From Wolfiporia cocos (taxonomy: Eukaryota; Basidiomycota; Agaricomycetes; Polyporales; Phaeolaceae), in the NCBI GenBank assembly GCA_029448655.1, contig JACCLO010000003.1, forward strand, positions 5,146,001 to 5,210,000: a DNA stretch of 64,000 bases. The letters run 5' to 3'. Shown here one piece after another: positions 54,105 to 63,597 of this stretch (positions within the stretch are counted from its first letter, which is position 1; each line of letters opens with the position of its first letter). Position numbers and translations under genes: made by a program. Under the pieces are notes generated by a model. That model ran no database searches and was not told the origin of the DNA. It was given only the letters and a program-made list of their open reading frames with translations.

Positions 54105-54302
54105 TTGTTTGATAAAGCACGGGAAGGCCTGTAAAAGGAGGAGAACCGGGCCAAAAAGGTACGTAATTACTAAAATTATCTACTGCCATGTGTTGTGCCT
54201 TTCTTGAGCGCGAGCTTGAAGTCACACGATAAGAGGCGTAGAGCAAGACCCCTTTTCGGGTGGTCTGTGAGGGTTTTACATTTGGTGGACCGGGAACCAT
54301 AC

Positions 54303-54905
54303 TGTCACGGTTTCTCTTATTTTTCCCTATTTTTCCCTATTTTCTCTGATTTTCTACAGCTCGTTCTACTCGCTTTCCGTATCACGTTATGTCTCACCCT
54401 TATCTCACTCTCGTAGATAACTCTTATCTTATCTCTTGTGCACGTTAGCTCAGCGCCTATCACGGCGCCTCGTCTTATCTGTAGACCTATCTTATCTTTC
54501 CTGCACGTGACCCTACAAAGAGTTCACAACATACGTTGCCACACGTCACATGGCTTTCTAGTGACTCGCGTCACCTGCCGCTGCCTCTCGCTCAGTCAGC
54601 GGCCCAACTCACGTCACATGCTGTAGCCTTACGCTCAGTCAGCGACCTTAGGAACTATCACAAGCTTCGGGTCGTACCGTTACCGGTACATAACCCTACG
54701 CCCTGCAGTATCTCTAGTCTTACCTACGGTGTTACGGGTCTTACCCTTCATGTATATAAGCTGGCCTCTGAGTACGTTGTAGACTCAGAATAGTTCTCCT
54801 CAACAATCGACTAGTTGCTCTTAACAACTGCTTGACTATTACACTTCACCTTTATCGACACCGCCCCTCAACGCTTATATTCAGTCTTAGTGAGTGTCCG
54901 TGTCA
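54303..54905 (+). repeat. 5' LTR of element E1 (family 8)
   Basis: TGTCACGGTTTCTC to CCGTGTCA. TATATAAG at 54753-54760, predicted mRNA start near 54787, donor-like GTGAGT at 54890-54895. Confidence 0.95.
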
Positions 54906-54907
54906 TT

Positions 54908-54918
54908 AGAACTATTCT
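54908..54918 (+). promoter_or_regulatory. Self-primer binding site of element E1
   Basis: AGAACTATTCT, two bases inside the LTR, is the exact reverse complement of AGAATAGTTCT at 54787-54797 in the LTR. Confidence 0.82.
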
Positions 54919-55522
54919 TTTCATCGCCCCCCGGCCTTTTGGCCCTGGGGATTTGTGTTTTTAGGCCGGCGGTTTGGTGTCTATCCCTTTACAGGTAGTT
55001 TTTTGTATTGGGATCTGGGGGATACATGGCGACGACCAGCCATTCAATAGGTTATTAGCGGTACCTGCAAAGGGCCGTTAATGTGAACGGCGGCGGTGGA
55101 TTAGACATGGGCGATGTCCCAGACCTATCCCCGTCACTTAGTAACACGTTTATTGTCCAGACGTAAGGACACAGCCTCGTTCCTTCGGGAACCAGACTAA
55201 AACCCGGCTTGCCGGCCTAATGACCATATGGGATTGAACCTTAACGGGATCTCCCGGTCACCGCTTCTCAGCGGCGGCTAGCTTGCCTGCGGTGGACGTT
55301 TGGGAGCGCTGCGGCTAGCCACCATGGGTGTAATACCCTAATCTGGCCTGTTACCGGGACCGCAAGGGAAGCGGGACCCGTTGTATCTTCCACTCCGGAC
55401 GTGTATGAGAGAGATGCACGCCGTCGTCGACACACCGACATGACACCTTACCGCATCAAGAACGGCCGTTCCCGGACTTTTTATATAGTTGTAGTACAGC
55501 TTTCTCACGTAGTTACACAGCC
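54919..55522 (+). other. Structured leader of element E1
   Basis: PBS-proximal hairpin GGCC-TTTT-GGCC (54933-54944) framed by C-runs and CTGGGG, and a GGGT-GTAAT-ACCC hairpin (55326-55338). No open frame of note. It ends CACGTAGTTACACAG-CC-ATG, which could be a splice acceptor for ORF0. Confidence 0.65.
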
Positions 55523-56425
55523 ATGCCTGCCGAGCGACAAGAGAAGTCCATCAAGATGGTCGAGGTGCGCCTGAGGGCCGGCCCGATCGTCAAGAAGCAG
55601 AAGCAGAAGGGTGACACCGGCAAGATGCCGGATAAGATGGTCGTAACCAACGCGGCCAACGGCAAACCGGAGCTCTGGGACATTCCGTCCAAGAGCCGAA
55701 AGGAGGTAGAAGACCTCATCCGGAAGCCCAAGTATCATGGGCCTCGCCTTGGCCCCGCAGCCATCAAAACAAGGAACCAGCAGATAGCGGAGGAAGAAGC
55801 TAAGGCCATGCGAGAGTACGCGGCCCTTTCTGCTAAGCGCGCCCACGAGCGACGCTTAGAGGAAGAAGCCGAAGTAGCTCGCCACGTCGAGGCCGACGCC
55901 GCTTCTCACGCCCGCTGCACGCCTCCGCCCCCCGACCAGTCGCTTATGAACCGGATCCTCACGCCCGACGAACTCCAGAAGATCGTCGACCTCGTCCGCT
56001 TACCGCGGGCCGAGTGGGCTGAAAGACGCCTCTACGACATCCCTCGAGACTTCAACGTCTTCGACATCTCCTGCACGGAGAAGAAGTTCGACTGGGGTGC
56101 CAAGGTGATACCCACGCTACTAGAGACCGCGAAGGTATTGTCCCCGGTGTATACTTGCATCGTGGCGAACGCGGATCTCTGTAACGGACATCCCACCTAT
56201 GAGGTAACCAACCTTATACGGGATCTCCAAACGGTATGCAAGGGATTCATCGAGGCGGTCCTTATGGACCGGATCGACAACAGCCAAATGCGGCTGTTAG
56301 TTAAGAACTGTAAGATCGTGGGGAACTTTATGGTTGGATATCCTAGCGTAGATAGGGAACATATACTACGTATAATACGGGGCCTCAACGCCCTCAATGT
56401 ATGGTTCCCAGTCCACCAAATGTAG
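55523..56425 (+). CDS. ORF0 of element E1, unknown protein upstream of gag
   Basis: An intact frame of 300 codons, starting MPAERQEKSI. The N-terminus is basic (KKQKQKGDTGK). Block 1, AANGKPELWDIPSKSRKEVE, is near residues 44-63. A Glu/Ala/Arg-rich helical stretch (about 90-135) follows, then block 2 around residues 165-200 (AEWAERRLYDI, ISCTEKKFDWGAKVIPTLLE). The C-terminal ~100 residues look helical, with several Cys. No known domain is recognised. Homologous in plan and in both blocks to the ORF0 of F and D, so this is a protein family carried by several element lineages. A nucleic-acid-binding, particle or regulatory role is possible but unsupported. Confidence 0.75.
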   Translation: MPAERQEKSIKMVEVRLRAGPIVKKQKQKGDTGKMPDKMVVTNAANGKPELWDIPSKSRKEVEDLIRKPKYHGPRLGPAAIKTRNQQIAEEEAKAMREYAALSAKRAHERRLEEEAEVARHVEADAASHARCTPPPPDQSLMNRILTPDELQKIVDLVRLPRAEWAERRLYDIPRDFNVFDISCTEKKFDWGAKVIPTLLETAKVLSPVYTCIVANADLCNGHPTYEVTNLIRDLQTVCKGFIEAVLMDRIDNSQMRLLVKNCKIVGNFMVGYPSVDREHILRIIRGLNALNVWFPVHQM

Positions 56426-56602
56426 TAACCCTCTAGACCACCTGAAAAGGGGTCTGGCTTCATAACGCTTCTTATCGTGTGACTTCAAGCTCGCGCTCAA
56501 GAAAGGCACAACACATGGCAGTAGATAAATTTTTAGTAATTACGTACCTTCTTTTGGCCGGTTCTCCTCCTTTTACAGGGTTTCCCGCGCTTTATCAAAC
56601 AA

Positions 56603-58531
56603 GTGCTTACCAGGTTTTTAGCAATGTCGCAGACCACCCAACCCGAAGCTTCCGGATCGCGCACCGCGGTCAACACACACGTGCACACCCCGGAGCGAAC
56701 CACCTCCCCCACACCCGTCTCACGTGCACCACGCACGCCCGCTCCCCGATCAGCTCCTCGACCCAGACTCCCCCCATCAGAACTCTGGCCCACGCACTTC
56801 TCGGGCCCCGTAGTAGGGAACGAGCAGTTGCCGCCTATTTTCGGCGACTACACGGCCCTAGAGTTCGAGAGTCAGGAAGTCCTACCCGTCAGGGAGGAAT
56901 TCGAGGTAGCTGAAGACGCCTTCGAGTCGATACCCGAAGCAGAGCATGCCGCTCTACGTCAGACATTCCAGCTATGTCTGAACTTCATGAACGAGAACGC
57001 GAACGTCGCCGCGAGGTATACAGACGAGGAACTTCGTCGATTCCGATACGCTCTCGACTCCAGGCTGCGTCTCGTCCTTCACAGGGCAGACCAGCACCGC
57101 CAGTACACCAAGTTCCTGGAGGCGCGCCTGGCAGCATCAGAAAACCGGGTCAAGTCGACCCGCGACGACCTCGACTCCGCCCTCACCAGACTCCGAAAAT
57201 TGGAGTCCACGACAACACGCGATCTCGCTGATCGCCTCGCACAACTCGAGGCAGCTGCCACAACGACAGCCGCCTCCGCTTCCACCACCACCGCTGCTCC
57301 CACTGGAGTAGCACCTCTTCGCCCCAAGGCGACGCCCCCACCGACCTTCACCGGCGATGGATCCAAGATCCCGGTGAAGGAATGGCTCCAGAAGTGCATC
57401 ATGTACTTCTCGGTAGCTAAGATCTACCAGGAGCGGGAGCAGATCGTCGAAGCCCTGCAGCGTCTATCAGGGTCGGCGTTCCAATACCAGGAAAAGAGGA
57501 TTAGGGACTCGGTAGACGTAACGAAGTCCCTAGGAACGTGGAAGGAGTTTGAGGACGACATGGAGCGCGTCTACGGGAAGAAGACGGACCAGGAGGTGGC
57601 CCGTAAGGAGATCAAAGGGTACTTCGGCGACGAGGGGAAGAAGAAGGCGAAAGCCAACTTCTTCACGTACGCAGAAAGACTTCGCCAACTTGTCAAAGCA
57701 GCGAAGTCCGAGAACTCGACGGTGCTCGAGGAGCTTAAGGACGCGTTACCTGAAAAGGTACGCGATGGCTTCTCAATGTTGAAAATCATCAAGCACCCCG
57801 CCCCCACTGAGTGGGAGAAATATCTCGATATGGCGATCGAGTTCTACAAGGACGCGTACCCCGACGCGATTACCGGGAGTATCTTCGAAGACGGGAAGAA
57901 GGAGACGAAGAAGGCGGAGGTTAGCTCGGGCGGCAAGAAGGCCGCCACTATCACTACGTCCCAAACCAGCGGATCTGAAAAGACCGCCAGCGGTGGGGGC
58001 AACAAGGCAAAGAAGGCAGGGCAGAAGTTGCCCGACAACGCTAGGCCGGACGCCACTTGGACAAAAGGGACAGGCGGGAAAATGTTCCTTGTCTCGCCAC
58101 CCCACAAGTGCGCCCAGTGCGGTCGCGACAACTGTACAACCGGTTGGACCGACTGCCGATGGAAAGGCCAGCCGAAGGGAACCGCCCCTTCCGCGCCCAA
58201 GACGACAGCCGGGTCGTCATCAAACACATCATCAACGTCGAGTAGGCCGGCACCTGCTAACGACGGCAAAAAGCGCCGATTCGTTCGAATTATTGAAAGA
58301 TATGAGACGGACGAGGAGGACAACGACGAGGGGCAGAGTGCCACCACATCCACCATGGGAACACTCACCCGCGCGCACATCGAGGAGGTCGCGGCGACGG
58401 ACTCGGACGCTGATAAGGACACCGTCCCCGACACAACTGGTGTTATCGTTCACCAGTCCACCCTCTCGGAGCCGCCGAAGCGGCTCTTAAAGAAAAAATA
58501 TACTTCGGATTTTTACTACGATCGTATGTGA
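56603..58531 (+). CDS. gag: Gag polyprotein of element E1
   Basis: 642 codons from MLTRFLAMSQ; the ATG at 56624 (MSQTTQPE), preceded by TTTTTAG-CA, is the likelier start by analogy with D. The N-terminal 70 residues are Pro/Thr/Arg-rich and disordered. A helical region with a coiled coil follows (about 185-225, RKLESTTTRDLADRLAQLEA), then the Ty3-type capsid domain (PPPTFTGDGSKIPVKEWLQK to about 440), a Lys/Ser-rich linker, a Cys cluster CAQCGRDNCTTGWTDC (CX2CX4CX6C in place of the usual CX2CX4HX4C) and an acidic tail. The frame ends ATG TGA; pol begins in the -1 frame at the same spot. Confidence 0.88.
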   Translation: MLTRFLAMSQTTQPEASGSRTAVNTHVHTPERTTSPTPVSRAPRTPAPRSAPRPRLPPSELWPTHFSGPVVGNEQLPPIFGDYTALEFESQEVLPVREEFEVAEDAFESIPEAEHAALRQTFQLCLNFMNENANVAARYTDEELRRFRYALDSRLRLVLHRADQHRQYTKFLEARLAASENRVKSTRDDLDSALTRLRKLESTTTRDLADRLAQLEAAATTTAASASTTTAAPTGVAPLRPKATPPPTFTGDGSKIPVKEWLQKCIMYFSVAKIYQEREQIVEALQRLSGSAFQYQEKRIRDSVDVTKSLGTWKEFEDDMERVYGKKTDQEVARKEIKGYFGDEGKKKAKANFFTYAERLRQLVKAAKSENSTVLEELKDALPEKVRDGFSMLKIIKHPAPTEWEKYLDMAIEFYKDAYPDAITGSIFEDGKKETKKAEVSSGGKKAATITTSQTSGSEKTASGGGNKAKKAGQKLPDNARPDATWTKGTGGKMFLVSPPHKCAQCGRDNCTTGWTDCRWKGQPKGTAPSAPKTTAGSSSNTSSTSSRPAPANDGKKRRFVRIIERYETDEEDNDEGQSATTSTMGTLTRAHIEEVAATDSDADKDTVPDTTGVIVHQSTLSEPPKRLLKKKYTSDFYYDRM

Positions 58532-61500
58532 CGGCCTGTCCATGTACGATGACCGAGCGTAGTTGTATTATACCCACTGCAGAGATCAATCATATTTATC
58601 ACAATCAATCGCGCGACCCTGCTACATCCTTCAAGATTAGCGTGGATCTCTGGGTATATGGAAAGAAAGTACAGGCTACAGCGCTTGTAGATAGTGGCGC
58701 TCAAATAAGCGTCATTAATTCCGACTTCGTCACCACCGACAACCTGTTAACCCAACCGCTTCGCCCTGTCATTAACGTACATAATGCAGACGGCACCTAC
58801 AACAAAGCGGGAAAGATCGACACCTTAGTTAAGGCCTTTATGGTCCACGGCATTCATAAGGAGACTATCGGTCTCGCCGTAACTAAACTAAGTGGTCAAG
58901 ATCTTATACTAGGGTACAAATGGTTCACACGTCATAACCCGCACTTCGATTGGAGTGCAGGAACGATATCTTATGACCGGTGCACGAAAGAAGGAAAATG
59001 TATACATGCTGCTAAAAGGCAAAGGCCCGCCAAACCGTCGGAGGAGGAGGCAGATGAACTCCCTGACGAAGTGGTCAGTATATGGGATCTCCCTTTGGAC
59101 ACACTAGGAGACGGAGATTCCGACAACCCCTTCGTTAACTGGCTATCGCAGCTAGATAACGAAGACAACAAAACTCTAGCTCAACTTGTAGCAGAGATAC
59201 TCGAAAAGGATGAAGAATCCTTAGACTCGTCTTCAACTGAAAAGTGGAGAACGTTAGTCCCTAAAGAGTATCACGAGTTTGGTCCGACAGTGTTCAGTCA
59301 CAAGGCGTCAGAGCGGATGCCTGTCCGCAAGGACTATGACCACGCCATCGACTTTGTCGAAAGCGCAACACTGCCGAAACCCGTAAAACGTTACCCAATG
59401 TCTAAGCTTCAACAAAACTCCTTAGACGAGTGGATTGACGAAGAACTTCGCAAAGGTTACATCCGAGAATCCAAATCGCCGATAGCATCACCCGTTTTCT
59501 TTGTTGCAAAGAAGGACGGGTCACTGCGCATGGTAGTCGACTATCGAAAGCTAAACGAAATCACAGTACAGAACAAGTATCCCATTCCTTGTATATCCGA
59601 GTTGATAGATCAGCTTGCATCCGCATCAATCTTTACGAAGATCGACCTCCGTTGGGGGTACAACAACGTGCGGATAAAGGAAGGGGACGAGTGGAAGACA
59701 GCCTTCATTACCCATAGGGGGCTGTATGAAGCTACTGTTATGTACTTTGGCTTTTGTAACGCGCCAGGCACATTCCAAGCGATGATGAATAGCGTCCTTT
59801 CCGACTTCATTCAGTCGGGAAAGGTTATCGTTTACCTAGACGATATTCTAATTTTCGGAAACGACCTCAAAGAGCATCGGAAACTAGTCAAAGCCGTATT
59901 GCAGCGACTTCAGGATTCCGATCTCTATGCGAAACCCGAGAAATGCTTCTTCGAACAAAAGTCCATCGAGTATTTGGGGATGATTATCTCCCATAACTCC
60001 GTCGCAATGGACCCAAAGAAGTACGAAGGTGTTCTCGACTGGCCTCAACCAACCAAGGTCAAGGAAGTCCAAGCCTTCTTAGGCTTCGCCAATTTCTATA
60101 GGCGATTTATTAGGGACTTTTCTTACAAGGCCAAACCACTCACACAGCTCACCCGCAAGAACCAGAAATGGGCTTGGGGCGAGAAGGAGCAACAGGCGTT
60201 TGAGGACCTGAAAAAGGCCTTTACGTCTGCGCCAATTCTTAGAATACCAGACCAAGACTCGCCTTTCAGGATCGAGTCCGATGCCTCCGACTTCGCAACC
60301 GGCTCAGTCCTTTCACAATTAGACCCTAAGGATGGTTTATACCATCCTGTTGCTTACTATAGCAAGTCTATGACTGAAGCCGAACGCAACTACGAGATAT
60401 ATGACAAGGAACTCCTTGCTATTATTCGTTCACTCGAAGAATGGCGTCATTATCTCGAGGGGCACCCTAAGGTATTCGAAGTATGGACAGATCATGCAAA
60501 TCTTACATACTTCAAGATGGCGCAAAAGCTTACACGACGACAGGCACGTTGGGCATTATACCTAACTCGATTCAACTTCAAGTTGTATCACAAGCCCGGA
60601 AAGACAATGCTTACCGCGGATCCTCTGTCCAGGAGGCCAGATCATGAAGAGGGGGTGGAACTCGATAACAGGGATAAAATCCTCCTTAAACCGGAATTTT
60701 TTGCGACCGAATTTGCCATTCGGGCCCTGGAAACCTCTTCTGACGAAACTACGTCTATGGCCGAAGACTCTAACCAGTCATTACTCGAGGCTATCCGCTT
60801 AGCATTACAAGACGACAAGCTAACTTCGTCCTATCAATCCCTTCTCTCATCGGGACCAAGGGAATTCAAGAAAGAGCTCCAAGACTGGAACTACGAGAAC
60901 GGCTTACTACTACACAAGGGCAAAGTCTATGTCCCTAACGTCGAGCAGACACGCCGACGCGTAGTAGCCGCACACCACGACCACATTACCGCTGGTCACT
61001 TCGGACGCTGGAAGACCTACGAACTAGTAACTCGTAACTTCTGGTGGCCAGGCATATCAACGTTCGTTAAGAAGTACGTTCAGGAATGCGACATCTGTCA
61101 AAAGATGAAGAGTTGACCTGAGAAGCCGTACGGGCTACTTAAACCTAACCCCGTACCAACCCAGCCATGGGAAGTCATTACAATCGACTTCATTATGTAC
61201 CTACCAAAGTCTATCGATAACAAGAAGACTTACGACTCCATTATGGTTGTAGTGAACCGACTAACGAAGAGGGCGCATTTCTATCCGATCAGTTCCAAGT
61301 TTGGAACAAAGGATTTGGCCGACATCTTGTATACACGGGTTTACCCGTTACACGGCCTGCCTCGTCAGATCATTAGCGATAGAGGCGTCCAATTCGCGTC
61401 GAAGCTGTTCAAGGAATTCTGTCAATTCCTCAACATCGAACACTCAATGTCAACAGCTTACCACCCACAAACCGATGGACAGACAGAGAGGGTTAACCAA

Positions 61501-62913
61501 ACCCTGGAACAGTACCTGCGCTGCTACGTCAATTCATATAGAAAAGACAATTGGAGTAAACTCCTGCCGACTGCAGAGTTTGCTTACAACAACGTAGCGT
61601 CGGAAACTACCAGGCACTCGCCCTTCTTTGTCAAACTAGGTAGACACCCCCTGGCTGGACCTAGCGATCAGGAACTCCCCCGCACAGTCAATCCTGACTT
61701 AAACGACATCGCACACGAACGATGGAAAGCACAACAAGAAGCGAAAGCCGCCATGCAAGTAGCTTCTGAACGATGGAAATGGTACAGCGATCGAGGACAC
61801 AAACAACTCGATCTACGCGTTGGTGATAAAGTACTACTTAGTACTAAGGACTACCAGACATCTGAAAAGAGTCTGGCCCCACGATATATCGGCCCATTCA
61901 AGATTGCAGAAATCTTATCGCCGGTGACCTTCAGACTAACAATGGGGTCACAATATCGTCAATATCACCCGGTATTCCACGCATCCAAGCTAGTACCATA
62001 CATCCAAACCGAAGATCGGCCGCCGTCTCCTGAAGTACCAGAAGACGACGACAGAGAATGGGAAGTATCGGAAATCCTTAACCATCGGAAGCGAAGAGGG
62101 AAACTTGAGTACCTCGTCCGATGGTCAGACACTACGTCTAAGGATGATACATGGGAAATCGAAGAAAACCTAGAGCATTCCAAGGAAGTACTGGACGAAT
62201 ACAAAGCCCGGTTCTTCAACGCTCAGACAAACCACCTCTCGGCACACCGAACGATTGCTGTTGCTGAACCTGACGATGATCCTAACTGGAAAGTGGGAGA
62301 TCGATACCTCTGGCCTGATGACTGGCCCATGCACGCGGACAACGAGGAAGACGAGTCCGAGGGCTACGACTCCGATGAGGAGAGGCCAGTCAAACCCACC
62401 AGCCGATGGCTGAAAAGAGATCCGTATGGAAACTTCGTAGAAGACAACATCGTCTTCAATGACTATCTGGAATTCGCCGTACCATTCGGTGATAAAGATG
62501 CGGCTCCACTCTATCCCGTAAAAGGGACCCCACACTCCGCTGGATACGATATATATGCTATGGAAGGATCAACCATCCAACCCGGCCAAACCGCCACCAT
62601 ATCAACAGGACTTCAAGTTCTGTTCCCTTACGGGCATTACGGACAACTGGCAACACGGTCTAGCATGGCGAAGCAAAGCCTAATCGTACTAGGAGGAGTT
62701 ATCGACTGGGACTATAGAGGAGAAGTCAAAGTCATGATTCACAACCTTGGATCAACCGCATACGAAGTTAAGGCAAAAGACAAAGTAGCCCAGCTACTAG
62801 TTCATCGGATGTACTATCCCGAAGAACATGTCTCGTCGCCCTCCGCTTACAATCTCTTGCACGGTCAACAAGGTCAACGAGGTACAAAGGGTTTTGGCAG
62901 CACAGGCAAGTAG
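58531..62913 (+). pseudogene. pol: Pol polyprotein of element E1, one nonsense codon
   Basis: About 1,460 codons. Protease (ALVDSGAQIS, about residue 55), RT (SPIASPVFFVAKKDGSLRM; catalytic YLDD in VIVYLDDILIFGND, about residue 433), RNase H (IESDASDFATGSVL; YDKELLAIIRSLEEWRHYL) and integrase (HHCC finger; TIDFIMYLP, ISDRGVQFAS and TDGQTERVNQ with the D, D and E). Chromodomain (EWEVSEILNHRKRRGKLEYL) and dUTPase follow (AGYDIYAM, ATRSSMA, GGVIDWDYRGEV, RGTKGFGSTG). TGA at 61114-61116 lies just after the zinc finger where E2 has CGA (Arg), so RT-RNase H could still be made but not the integrase core. No ATG at the start: the gag stop overlaps ACG, whereas D2 has ATG. Confidence 0.93.
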
Positions 62914-62977
62914 CGCAAGCAAAGTCTAACCCTTTAGTGGGCTCTAGCATTTTTAGCTGCTTCATCGGGACGCTGAA

Positions 62978-62994
62978 TTTTGAGGAGGGGGTAA
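62978..62994 (+). promoter_or_regulatory. Polypurine tract of element E1
   Basis: TGAGGAGGGGGTAA directly before the 3' LTR, the same GGGGTAA end as in the other elements. Confidence 0.8.
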
Positions 62995-63597
62995 TGTCAC
63001 GGTTTCTCTTATTTTTCCCTATTTTTCCCTATTTTCTCTGATTTTCTACAGCTCGTTCTACTCGCTTTCCGTATCACGTTATGTCTCACCCTTATCTCAC
63101 TCTCGTAGATAACTCTTATCTTATCTCTTGTGCACGTTAGCTCAGCGCCTATCACGGCGCCTCGTCTTATCTGTAGACCTATCTTATCTTTCCTGCACGT
63201 GACCCTACAAAGAGTTCACAACATACGTTGCCACACGTCACATGGCTTTCTAGTGACTCGCGTCACCTGCCGCTGCCTCTCGCTCAGTCAGCGGCCCAAC
63301 TCACGTCACATGCTGTAGCCTTACGCTCAGTCAGCGACCTTAGGAACTATCACAAGCTTCGGGTCGTACCATTACCGGTACATAACCCTACGCCCTGCGG
63401 TATCTCTAGTCTTACCTACGGTGTTATGGGTCTTACCCTTCATGTATATAAGCTGGCCTCTGAGTACGTTGTAGACTCAGAATAGTTCTCCTCGACAATC
63501 GACTAGTTGCTCTTAACAACTGCTTGACTATTACACTTCACCTTTATCGACACCGCCCCTCAACGCTTATATTCAGTCTTAGTGAGTGTCCGTGTCA
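62995..63597 (+). repeat. 3' LTR of element E1 (family 8)
   Basis: 603 bp. Differences from the 5' LTR noticed: ACCG/ACCA, TGCA/TGCG, TACG/TATG and TCAA/TCGA, each a CpG to TpG or CpA change. Confidence 0.95.

Larger units (their letters stand above)
54303..63597 (+). mobile_element. Element E1: complete chromodomain Ty3/Gypsy retrotransposon
   Basis: 9,295 bp flanked by CATAC at 54298-54302 and 63598-63602. Two 603-bp LTRs differ at four positions, all CG versus TG/CA. Order: LTR, self-primer site, leader, ORF0, gag, pol (PR-RT-RNase H-IN-chromodomain-dUTPase), polypurine tract, LTR. One nonsense codon in pol is the only coding defect noticed. It is inserted in opposite orientation into ORF0 of E2, a copy of the same family. 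Confidence 0.95.
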
